Shown one piece after another: positions 1 to 5,912 of a stretch of DNA of 6,532 nt (the stretch's first letter is position 1; each line of letters begins with the position of its first letter). This stretch comes from Planctomycetota bacterium. GTDB taxonomy: Bacteria; Planctomycetota; Phycisphaerae; WQYP01. The notes under the pieces are model-generated. The model saw only the letters and a list, made by a program, of their open reading frames with translations. It was not told the DNA's origin and searched no databases. The position numbers and the translations under genes are program-made. The stretch spans positions 1 through 6,532 of the forward strand of contig JAKAYZ010000136.1 in assembly GCA_021816165.1 (NCBI GenBank), read 5' to 3'.

Positions 1-272
1 TCGCATTGCTCCTTGGCTCCGTGCACGGCGAACGCGCAATGGCTGGCCACTGTCTCGGGATCAGCGGATAGCCCGAAGAGAAATTCAATCTCATAGAGCA
101 CGCTGACTTCGGCTCGGCTGACGCCGAAGGCATTGAGGGCCAAGTCGTAAAGGGCATTGCTCCAGAACGGGGATGGATGCCGCCGGGACTCCTCGCGAGG
201 CGGCAGGAACCTGATTCCCGGGAGGAACCGCACGGGCACGCTTGCTTTATTCTTTTTTGCCGACACGTTCAT
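1..272 (-). CDS. Partial small gene coupled to RHS tip 1; candidate immunity protein
   Basis: I do not recognise the family. The frame is open from an ATG at 272-270 to the window edge, giving 90 codons plus two bases; the C-terminus is missing. The product starts MNVSAKKNKASV, then a basic, proline-containing stretch, then what looks like a helical soluble domain (FWSNALYDLALNAFGVS near residues 39-55). It has no signal peptide or membrane segment. The start overlaps the stop of the RHS gene as ATGA (272-269), a typical sign of translational coupling. An in-frame ATG at 299, directly after a TAA, is an alternative start adding nine residues (MGRTKAEKV); neither start has a strong Shine-Dalgarno, though GAAGG lies 11 bases before the 272 start. 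Its place directly behind an RHS C-terminal domain is where a cognate immunity gene usually sits, so that role is inferred from position only. It could also be an unrelated operon member. Confidence 0.6.
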   Translation of the reverse strand, partial: MNVSAKKNKASVPVRFLPGIRFLPPREESRRHPSPFWSNALYDLALNAFGVSRAEVSVLYEIEFLFGLSADPETVASHCAFAVHGAKEQC

Positions 273-1903
273 AACCTTTTCGGCCTTCGTACGACCCATT
301 TATCCAACAACTTCGGACCCGTGGCCGTGTCGAGGCAGCAGGTGCCGCCGTAAAAGCTACAGCGGAACCCCAACCGGCGGTTTTTTGCCACCCCGTGGAA
401 GCCGATGACGTACTTCGATGATTTGGACACCTCACCCCTGATGGCGTCCTTTTTCGACCCACAAATGGTCCCCGGTCCAAGCACCACCTGCGACGCGTAC
501 CTGCAGGCCGCGGCAAAGCCTTGGCCTTCGGGCACCTCGCTCGCGATTGGGTATGGCAGGTCCTCGCAGAGTATATACGGCCGCGACTTCGTAGAATTCA
601 GCTCTTTACAGTTTCTGGCGTTGCACTCTGGCTCGCCGTCCCTCCCCGGCGGCGAGGGCCTCGGGTTCGGCACCGGACGCGGCTGCGCCACGGGCCTTGG
701 TGCGGGGATTGGAATTGGCGGCGGTGGTGTCTGCGTTGGTTGTGGCGCGGTGCCGGGTGTAGGCTCGGTGTACCCGCCCCCGGGGCCTTCGGAGAAATCC
801 CCGTCGTAACCGCCGCCAAGGTATGGCTCGTCCGGGTTGAAATAAGGAGGTGTCTCCACCTCAGGGTCCAGAATTTCGATAAAACTGAGAGGTTCCACGA
901 AGCGCGTGGGCGAATTCTTCTCGAAATCGTAGAGATTCAGCCGCCCTTGAATAAAGCCCCAGGGATTTCGGTTCGTAAATCGTCCGAGGTTTGGCGAATA
1001 GTAGCGGGTACGGAAATAGTAGAGTTGGGTTTCTGTATCCAAGGCCCGCCCTTGGAAAATGATGTCGTTGGCACCATAGCTGGATTGCAAATCATCATCG
1101 GTAAACCATGTATTATCCGGCCCCGGGCCGGTGAAGATCAGCGTGTTGCCATACGCGTCGGTGTCGTACGCCTCTACGATGTTGCCGCTGGAATTGGTTA
1201 GCGCCACCGCCCAGTAAAGGGTATCCTGCAATAAATAATAACTACCGGCGGGCAGATTCTGCGGCCCGGCCGGTTGAAGCAGATTCAACTGGATGCATTC
1301 ATCAAGGTAGGTGCCCCAGACATATTGCTTAGTCGGTGTATCGGTGCTGCCTGAACCGCCGAAGGGATTGCGTTCCTCCATGCACTGCCAACCCATCCAG
1401 CAACAGTCCGTCGTCCCGTTGGGAACGTTTCCTGTGATGCCGCCGTTGTTGATGGTTTTACGCACCCGCCGATTCATGGCGTCGTACACGTAGGCGGCGA
1501 TTGCCAGCCCGTCCGATACCCGGTTGACGGCAATAAGACGATTCAATGCATCGTACTGGTAGATGAGCGTGCCATCGTTTGTCAGATTGCCATTGCCCGG
1601 CGATGGGGTGGCGTGGCCGTCGTATTCAAACGTAGCCGCAACTACACCGGCCACGCTGCGCTGGGTGATCTGATTGACGTAATTGTTGTTCCGATGGTCG
1701 GTTTTGCTGGCGGTGCTGCCCTCCGGCAGATACGCGCTCTTTTTCCAATTGCCAAGGCCGTCGAGGCTGTAGCTGCGCTGGCTATCGGTGTTGGGCAGGC
1801 CAATGCCCGTAGTCACGCTTCCACCGCCGTCATTCTGATAGCCGCCGGTGGCGACAGTGCCGTTGGCACTGGACGCCAACATTTTCTTATCATCTACGAC
1901 CAT
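269..1903 (-). CDS. Orphan RHS-repeat C-terminal protein with Cys-rich variable tip (tip 1)
   Basis: The 544-aa product is the C-terminal part of an RHS/YD-repeat protein carrying a variable tip. Residues 1-340 are RHS core: YD-like units (TFEYDGH near 91, IYQYDALNRLIAV near 114, AYVYDAMNRRVRKT near 137), a WAVALTNSSGNIVEAYDTDAYGN stretch broken over 231-253, then LYYFRTRYYSPNLGRF (294-309) and LNLYDFEKNSP (322-332). Residues 345-424 form a Gly/Pro linker with a PPPPIPIPAPRP run. Residues 425-544 are an unrecognised domain with eight cysteines (427, 432, 446, 467, 481, 515, 522, 523) and a basic end. The usual autocleavage pair DPxG...DPxG reads NPWG...EPLS, so self-processing is doubtful. 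No signal peptide is visible. The frame is closed by TGA at 1924-1922, just before the ATG, so the long N-terminal shell is absent: this is an orphan tip or truncated gene, not a full RHS protein. The Shine-Dalgarno is weak (GAG, 4-base spacing). Confidence 0.82.
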   Translation of the reverse strand: MVVDDKKMLASSANGTVATGGYQNDGGGSVTTGIGLPNTDSQRSYSLDGLGNWKKSAYLPEGSTASKTDHRNNNYVNQITQRSVAGVVAATFEYDGHATPSPGNGNLTNDGTLIYQYDALNRLIAVNRVSDGLAIAAYVYDAMNRRVRKTINNGGITGNVPNGTTDCCWMGWQCMEERNPFGGSGSTDTPTKQYVWGTYLDECIQLNLLQPAGPQNLPAGSYYLLQDTLYWAVALTNSSGNIVEAYDTDAYGNTLIFTGPGPDNTWFTDDDLQSSYGANDIIFQGRALDTETQLYYFRTRYYSPNLGRFTNRNPWGFIQGRLNLYDFEKNSPTRFVEPLSFIEILDPEVETPPYFNPDEPYLGGGYDGDFSEGPGGGYTEPTPGTAPQPTQTPPPPIPIPAPRPVAQPRPVPNPRPSPPGRDGEPECNARNCKELNSTKSRPYILCEDLPYPIASEVPEGQGFAAACRYASQVVLGPGTICGSKKDAIRGEVSKSSKYVIGFHGVAKNRRLGFRCSFYGGTCCLDTATGPKLLDKWVVRRPKRL

Positions 1904-1937
1904 CGCATCGATCTCAACAATTCAGCCTTATGCGTGC

Positions 1938-1966
1938 AATATAGCAAGCCGTGCGGCGGGCGGCAA
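1938..1966 (-). promoter_or_regulatory. Candidate sigma70-type promoter of RHS tip 1
   Basis: On the minus strand TTGCCG (1966-1961, four of six to TTGACA) is followed after exactly 17 bases by TATATT (1943-1938, five of six to TATAAT). Transcription would start near 1931 and leave a leader of about 28 bases before the ATG at 1903. It lies between the palindrome behind the 435-aa gene and the RHS gene, which fits a new transcription unit. Planctomycete promoters are poorly defined, so this is a pattern match only. Confidence 0.35.
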
Positions 1967-1968
1967 AT

Positions 1969-1985
1969 TTGGCCCGCCGGGCCAA
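1969..1985 (-). terminator. Perfect 17-base palindrome, possible terminator or attenuator
   Basis: TTGGCCCGCCGGGCCAA is perfectly palindromic around its central base and can fold as a 7-bp stem with a three-base loop. It begins one base after the TGA (1989-1987) of the 435-aa gene. On the minus strand it is followed by ATTTGCC, only three Ts, so it is not a textbook intrinsic terminator. It could serve as a weak terminator, an RNA 3'-end stabiliser or a dyad protein site. Confidence 0.4.
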
Positions 1986-1986
1986 T

Positions 1987-3294
1987 TCAATCCCAACTTC
2001 GCCCGCAGAAGAGAATTTCGCGCGGCTTGCCCCGGCTGAAGATCGTCAGGTAATGACACTCACCTGCGTCCAACGGAGCCAAAATGGCGTCCATATTTCT
2101 CTCAATCATCGCTCGCGTCGGCTTAACCGTCCCGTAAACTTCCTTAAGCCACTCAGGGTCCATCGGCGAAGCCGACCCCGGTTCATACTTTGAGGACACA
2201 TCCCTGATGTCCAGAATGGAATGCGTGCCTTCCTCGGCCGCCGCCTCCTGGGCCGCCTCAATGCTCTCGTGGCCGGGTCCCGGACCGGCGGCCTCGGCGT
2301 CAATGGGATATTCCTCGATGACCGTCGCCGGATAATACCGCCCGGCGCGGAATTCCCTTTCTTTAAGCTTGCGCAGTGCCTCGGCCACATCGGGCTCCCA
2401 AGGCACAAAATACCAGTAGAAATATGCGGGCACACCGGCCTGTTTTTCAGCCCCGTCCGCCGAGGCGTCTGCAAGTGCCTCCGCAACATCGTCCCCGGAT
2501 TGGTCGGCGCTCGGAATGAATACCGGCGGCGGCTTGAGCCGCGCCGGCTCGCGCCACACCCCGTCGGGCGGCAGGAAGGGATTGATGGTTTGCCGAGCCT
2601 TTTCGATAAATTCGTCAGGGGACATCGCCGCGAAACCATGCGCCGCCTTACGGTAATGCTCGGCCTCCTCGCCCGGGTCATATGCCGTCACCAGCGTGGC
2701 GGCGGCAATCCTAGGCAAAAAGCCCCAATCATGGGCCCAATCGGCACTGCTGTGGGCGCTGGTCATATCCTCACCGTCGCCGCGGTATTTCAGCAACTTT
2801 CGCCCGCTGTCCAGCCGCTGAATTTCCTTAAGCCTTGGCAACACCTTGCTTAGCCAAAGCGCACACCAGCGCTGCAGGTCGGGCGGCTCAAAATGGACCT
2901 CCCAAAAGTCTGCGCCGACCACCGCGCACAGCACACCCCAAAATTGATCCATGGTTTCCAGCACCATGCGCCGCCAAAGCGGTACCAAGGCGCGCGGCTC
3001 AAGCCCGCGTTCATCGGCGACCCACCGCCAAAGCATGCTTACCTCCTCATCTTCCGTAAGCATGCCGGCGAACATGATCCTTTCCCCTTTCGGGGCAAAT
3101 GTTCGGGCCATGATTCGCTTAATATAAATCCCTTCCAGGGAACTGATGGGCACCGGCTTCAAGGCCACGGGGTCGTCAAGCCAGTGGCCGGCGGCCAAAC
3201 TGGCCTTGACATATTTGCGGGCCTGCTTGCGTGCCTCCATGTAGCTGGAGGCCACCAGAAAAGCCGGTACATGATTGTCATCCATGGTGATCAC
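1987..3294 (-). CDS. Unknown 435-aa soluble protein behind the nuclease-like RHS tip; candidate immunity or accessory protein
   Basis: I cannot name this family. With the GTG start it has 435 residues, beginning MITMDDNHVPAFLVASS. It shows no signal peptide or membrane segment. Residues 1-255 look mixed alpha/beta and Trp-rich (MLWRWVADERG near 87, DFWEVHFEPPDLQRW near 129). An acidic, Ala/Pro-rich linker spans about 255-287. Residues 288-435 look like a separate module: AYFYWYFVPWEPDV, then REFRAGRYYPA (313-323), GTHSILDI (356-363) and a C-terminal strand pair ending FSRGKPREILFCGRSWD. From memory this C-terminal module resembles uncharacterised stand-alone proteins of Planctomycetes and Myxococcota, but I could not verify that. 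The frame is open up to 3396, but that part overlaps the RHS gene and is basic and shadow-like. GTG at 3294 is preferred because GAAGGGG lies eight bases before it; ATG at 3285 is the alternative. It starts 35 bp after the RHS stop, so it may be the cognate immunity protein, though it is larger than most. Confidence 0.72.
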   Translation of the reverse strand: MITMDDNHVPAFLVASSYMEARKQARKYVKASLAAGHWLDDPVALKPVPISSLEGIYIKRIMARTFAPKGERIMFAGMLTEDEEVSMLWRWVADERGLEPRALVPLWRRMVLETMDQFWGVLCAVVGADFWEVHFEPPDLQRWCALWLSKVLPRLKEIQRLDSGRKLLKYRGDGEDMTSAHSSADWAHDWGFLPRIAAATLVTAYDPGEEAEHYRKAAHGFAAMSPDEFIEKARQTINPFLPPDGVWREPARLKPPPVFIPSADQSGDDVAEALADASADGAEKQAGVPAYFYWYFVPWEPDVAEALRKLKEREFRAGRYYPATVIEEYPIDAEAAGPGPGHESIEAAQEAAAEEGTHSILDIRDVSSKYEPGSASPMDPEWLKEVYGTVKPTRAMIERNMDAILAPLDAGECHYLTIFSRGKPREILFCGRSWD

Positions 3295-3309
3295 GGTTAA
3301 AGCCCCTTC
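3295..3309 (-). promoter_or_regulatory. Ribosome binding site deciding the GTG start of the 435-aa gene
   Basis: GAAGGGG (3309-3303 on the minus strand) stands eight bases before GTG 3294-3292. The next ATG (3285) would lie 17 bases away, too far for this site, and the upstream candidates in the same frame fall inside the RHS gene. Confidence 0.5.
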
Positions 3310-3329
3310 GGACGGGTCGGAAGCAACGA

Positions 3330-4202
3330 CTACCAGCCGCCGACCTCGGCCTCGTATTCGTAACTGGGATCGACCTCGTCCGTCTCGCCACCCCATGGTG
3401 CGGTGCCACCGCCTGAGCCGGAATCGGTCCCGCCGTCGCCCCAGCCCGCGCCAATCCCGTAAATGCTTTCCCCGTCGGTCCCCTCCCCCGATGCGGGGGC
3501 GGTGCCTTCCGCCGGGAACCCACCCTCTTGGCTGGGAATGAAACCATTATCCATCTCGTCGAGTATCTGCCGCCTGAAGTAGCCGCTCTTCCAGTAGATT
3601 ATCACCCCGGGATAAAAAAACGAAGTGGTCCATTTGTAGACCGAACCGTTTACCGTCGCCGCGCCGGATGTCCCAGGGCCGAACCTCGACCCGAGGCGTG
3701 CCCTGACGCAGGCGTCGCGCAGATACCCAACGTACCGCTGGGCCTTGCTGTGTGCGGCGGTGTCCCCCGTTTTTGCTGACTTAATCTCGCAGAGCCTGCG
3801 GCTTACCTTGTCGAAAATGTCGGGGCGTTTGAGGCGGGTGCCCGGCGGAAGGCCCGCCACGTGCCCATGCAAATCACGCACAATCGTCACCAACGCCGTG
3901 TCGTAGAATCCATGGGCCTGCGTGGCCAACTCATAATTGTCGGTGATCTTATCATGTATCTTTTTGCCGAGGACCAGTTGCGGGGGCGACGCCAAACCGG
4001 AGGCATCTGCCTTCCCCACCGGGCTGCTTTGGACGTAGGCGTAAAGGTTGATTCCGCCTTGGTAACCGATCGGATCGCGGGTAAGCCAGCGGCCAAGCGT
4101 CGGCAAATAATACCGATTCCGCACATAATAATTCTGCGTCTCGGCGCCAGCGTTGTATCCGCTACCGCCCGCGAAAATTTCATTTTCAGCAAATGCGACC
4201 AT
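3330..4202 (-). CDS. Orphan RHS tip with PD-(D/E)XK-like nuclease domain (tip 2)
   Basis: The 290-aa product is a short orphan RHS C-terminus. Residues 1-70 are the end of the core: NYYVRNRYYLPTLGRWLTRD (24-43), DPIG (43-46), INLYAYVQSSP (51-61), then DASG (66-69) where DPxG is usual. Residues about 75-205 are the variable tip. The pattern KRPDIFD (125-131) ... CEIKS (138-142) gives D128, E139 and K141, the arrangement of a PD-(D/E)XK nuclease active site, followed by a helix AQRYVGYLRD and a strand pair ending in YPGVIIYWKSGY. Residues 206-290 form an acidic Gly-rich tail not expected of a compact nuclease. DNase activity is inferred from the motif; other restriction-fold enzymes are possible. 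The start is ATG 4202, with GAGG seven bases before it; TGA at 4214-4212 closes the frame upstream, so the YD-repeat shell is missing. The 435-aa gene follows 35 bp downstream. Confidence 0.82.
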   Translation of the reverse strand: MVAFAENEIFAGGSGYNAGAETQNYYVRNRYYLPTLGRWLTRDPIGYQGGINLYAYVQSSPVGKADASGLASPPQLVLGKKIHDKITDNYELATQAHGFYDTALVTIVRDLHGHVAGLPPGTRLKRPDIFDKVSRRLCEIKSAKTGDTAAHSKAQRYVGYLRDACVRARLGSRFGPGTSGAATVNGSVYKWTTSFFYPGVIIYWKSGYFRRQILDEMDNGFIPSQEGGFPAEGTAPASGEGTDGESIYGIGAGWGDGGTDSGSGGGTAPWGGETDEVDPSYEYEAEVGGW

Positions 4203-4213
4203 CAATCGGCCTC
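4203..4213 (-). promoter_or_regulatory. Ribosome binding site of RHS tip 2, containing the upstream stop
   Basis: TTGAGG followed by CCGATTG precedes ATG 4202, giving a seven-base spacing from GAGG. The TGA in this site is the in-frame stop that closes the RHS frame. This shows the open frame is bounded as a separate translation unit. A TTG immediately before the ATG would be too close to be preferred. Confidence 0.5.
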
Positions 4214-4235
4214 AAAACTGCAATCAATAATCCGC

Positions 4236-4264
4236 AACATAACGCGCTGAGGTGGGGCGTGCAA
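4236..4264 (-). promoter_or_regulatory. Weak promoter candidate for RHS tip 2
   Basis: TTGCAC (4264-4259) and TATGTT (4241-4236) on the minus strand are 17 bases apart, matching three and four of six consensus positions. The -10 ends 33 bases before ATG 4202, almost the same geometry as the candidate for RHS tip 1 (34 bases). On its own the match is within what chance gives. Confidence 0.22.
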
Positions 4265-4311
4265 GGAGGACGCAGCGATATTTCGCACACGAATGCGTTA
4301 TTGGTTATTGA

Positions 4312-4328
4312 GCCGGGCTTGTCCCGGC
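4312..4328. repeat. GC-rich inverted repeat (6-bp stem, 5-base loop)
   Basis: GCCGGG, five bases, CCCGGC: a perfect short hairpin in the noncoding gap, six bases beyond the stop of the ankyrin-like remnant on the minus strand. No T-run follows on that strand. It could be a weak terminator or a degenerate repeat; no second copy is seen in the window. Confidence 0.4.
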
Positions 4329-4333
4329 GCGCT

Positions 4334-4507
4334 TTAATCTAATGAAAATATGCTGGTGCTATTTGCGCGCCCATGGCGGTGCAAACTCGCCTTATTCACC
4401 GCATTGATGTCGGCTCCGTTCGCCAGAAATAAATAGCACTGGGATTGCCCGGGGTTCGCACCCCCGCAAAACCTGCCGCCGTCTTTCGCGGCATCGGCGC
4501 AATGCCT
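4334..4507 (-). pseudogene. Ankyrin-repeat-like remnant
   Basis: A frame open from a TAA at 4510-4508 to a TAA at 4336-4334 encodes 57 codons with no credible start codon or ribosome binding site. It includes YLFLANGADINAVNKA followed by SLHRHG, which aligns with the end of one ankyrin repeat and the start of the next (consensus-like LLLxNGADINAxN...xxLHxA). The rest does not look ankyrin-like. I read it as a decayed fragment of an ankyrin-repeat gene beside der; a chance match over about 16 residues cannot be excluded. Confidence 0.42.
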
Positions 4508-4526
4508 TTATTGCCCCTGACGCCGC

Positions 4527-5864
4527 CTATGCTTCATCGCGCTGTCGCCCACGGTGCCCGCGCAGCATCAACCGGATGGGCACCTCCCGCAGCACGGTGC
4601 GAAGGCGCAACTCGCGGATGAAAAAACGCTGATATTCTTCCGTGACCGCTTCGGGATGATTAACAAAAAGCACCATGGTCGGCGGATGCACATCAATTTG
4701 CGTCGCATAATACACCTTGATCCGTTTGCCCTGATGACTGCCCGGACCGCGCAGGGCGACAATTTCCTCCACGGCGGAATTCAACTGTGCCGTCGGCAGA
4801 CGGATGCCCGACTGCTGATGCAGATTCATCGCCAATTGAAGCGTTTCAATCACATTGTCATTATTTTGAGCACTGATGCACGATATTGGCGCAAACGCCA
4901 ACTGCGGAAACAACTTGCCGAGGTATTCACCAAAATCGGTGGGTGTGGCGCGGCCTTTGACCAAATCCCATTTGTTAACCACAAAAATCACCGGTTTGAA
5001 ATTTTCCGCCACATAACGTGCCAACTTCTGATCGACATCGCCAGCTTCCAAACTGGCATCCATCAGCATCAGCACGACATCCGACCGCCGAATCGACCGC
5101 TGAGCGCGATGGTATGAATAAAATTCCAGGTCGTCACTGGTCATCTTCGACCGCCGCCGCACACCGGCGGTGTCAATCATTAAAAAGGTTTTGTCATCCA
5201 TGCGGATGCTTACATCCACGCTGTCACGGGTTGTGCCGGGCGTATCGGATACGATTACCCGCTTTGATCCCGAAAGGGTGTTGATCAGTGTGCTTTTGCC
5301 GGCGTTACGTTTACCTACCACCGCCAGTTTTAATATCGGAGTCGATTCATCCGCCGCAGGTGCCAACGTGATGCGCGATGCAATGGCATCGAGTAACTCG
5401 GCGCGGCCGCGATGGTGCGTGCACGACACGCATACCACGGCATCGGCAAAGCCCAGGGAAAAAAACTCGCTCTGCGCCTGGGCCTGCCCCGCCCCATCCA
5501 CCTTATTGATTACCAGCACCACCGGCTTGGAAAACCGCCGGATAAATTTTGCCACCGTCTGATCCAGCGGCGTAACTCCCGTTTTGGCATCCACCACAAA
5601 CAGCAGCAGCGAGGATTGCTCCACCGCCATGCGGATTTGCGATTCGATCTCATCGGTCAGATTGTCGCGGTCTTCCACACCGTGGCCGCCGGTGTCAATA
5701 AGTTCAAAAACGCCGCCAAGATGTTCAAGGGTTGTGGTGATGCGGTCGCGGGTGACGCCAGCCGTCGGATCGACGATGGAAATGCGCCGCCCGGCCATCA
5801 GATTAAACAGGCTGGATTTGCCGACGTTGGGACGCCCTACAATTGCAACACTCTCAATGGTCAT
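4527..5864 (-). CDS. der: Ribosome-assembly GTPase Der (EngA)
   Basis: Der is an essential cytoplasmic GTPase with two tandem GTP-binding domains that acts in assembly of the large ribosomal subunit. The 445-aa product is complete and of normal length. First G domain: GRPNVGKS (10-17), DPTAGVTRD (32-40), DTGG (57-60), NKVD (120-123). Second: GKRNAGKS (184-191), DTPGTTRD (207-214), DTAG (231-234), NKWD (297-300), SA (331-332). Residues about 350-445 form the KH-like RNA-binding domain with RIKVYYATQ and PPTMVLFVN. The second P-loop reads KRNAGKS instead of the commoner RPNVGKS, and the first-domain G5 region reads SCTHHRGRAEL where SA is usual; both look like lineage variants, since the catalytic residues are kept. 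The start is ATG 5864, with GGAG ten bases upstream. It lies 47 bp behind secA on the same strand, which suggests co-transcription. Confidence 0.97.
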   Translation of the reverse strand: MTIESVAIVGRPNVGKSSLFNLMAGRRISIVDPTAGVTRDRITTTLEHLGGVFELIDTGGHGVEDRDNLTDEIESQIRMAVEQSSLLLFVVDAKTGVTPLDQTVAKFIRRFSKPVVLVINKVDGAGQAQAQSEFFSLGFADAVVCVSCTHHRGRAELLDAIASRITLAPAADESTPILKLAVVGKRNAGKSTLINTLSGSKRVIVSDTPGTTRDSVDVSIRMDDKTFLMIDTAGVRRRSKMTSDDLEFYSYHRAQRSIRRSDVVLMLMDASLEAGDVDQKLARYVAENFKPVIFVVNKWDLVKGRATPTDFGEYLGKLFPQLAFAPISCISAQNNDNVIETLQLAMNLHQQSGIRLPTAQLNSAVEEIVALRGPGSHQGKRIKVYYATQIDVHPPTMVLFVNHPEAVTEEYQRFFIRELRLRTVLREVPIRLMLRGHRGRQRDEA

Positions 5865-5912
5865 GGCCGAAAGGCTCCACTGCGGGTTCGCCGGTGCGAA
5901 CCAAACTCATTC

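Larger units (their letters stand above)
4203..4526. other. 324-bp gap between der and RHS tip 2, no intact gene
   Basis: Neither strand carries a convincing complete gene here. Reading from der, it holds small GC-rich hairpins (stem 4478-4481/4489-4492 and stem 4450-4454/4462-4466), an ankyrin-like remnant, another hairpin at 4312-4328, and a weak promoter candidate ahead of RHS tip 2. No hairpin is followed by a long T-run, so no clear intrinsic terminator for der is seen. The gap marks the border between housekeeping and accessory DNA. Confidence 0.6.

Noticed and set aside
405..809. Plus-strand Gly-rich open frame
   Set aside because: Its glycine-rich part is the complement of the proline-rich linker of RHS tip 1; there is no independent coding evidence.
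3295..3396. Upstream extension of the 435-aa gene to 3396
   Set aside because: It overlaps the RHS tip 2 C-terminus, reads as Arg/Gly-rich shadow sequence, and a good ribosome binding site sits before GTG 3294.
4263..4269. Perfect AAGGAGG on the plus strand
   Set aside because: No start codon at a suitable distance opens a frame of any length on that strand.
4450..4466. tRNA T-arm-like hairpin (CGGGG, seven-base loop, CCCCG)
   Set aside because: The loop lacks TTCRA in the right place on either strand, and no matching acceptor stem or anticodon arm surrounds it.
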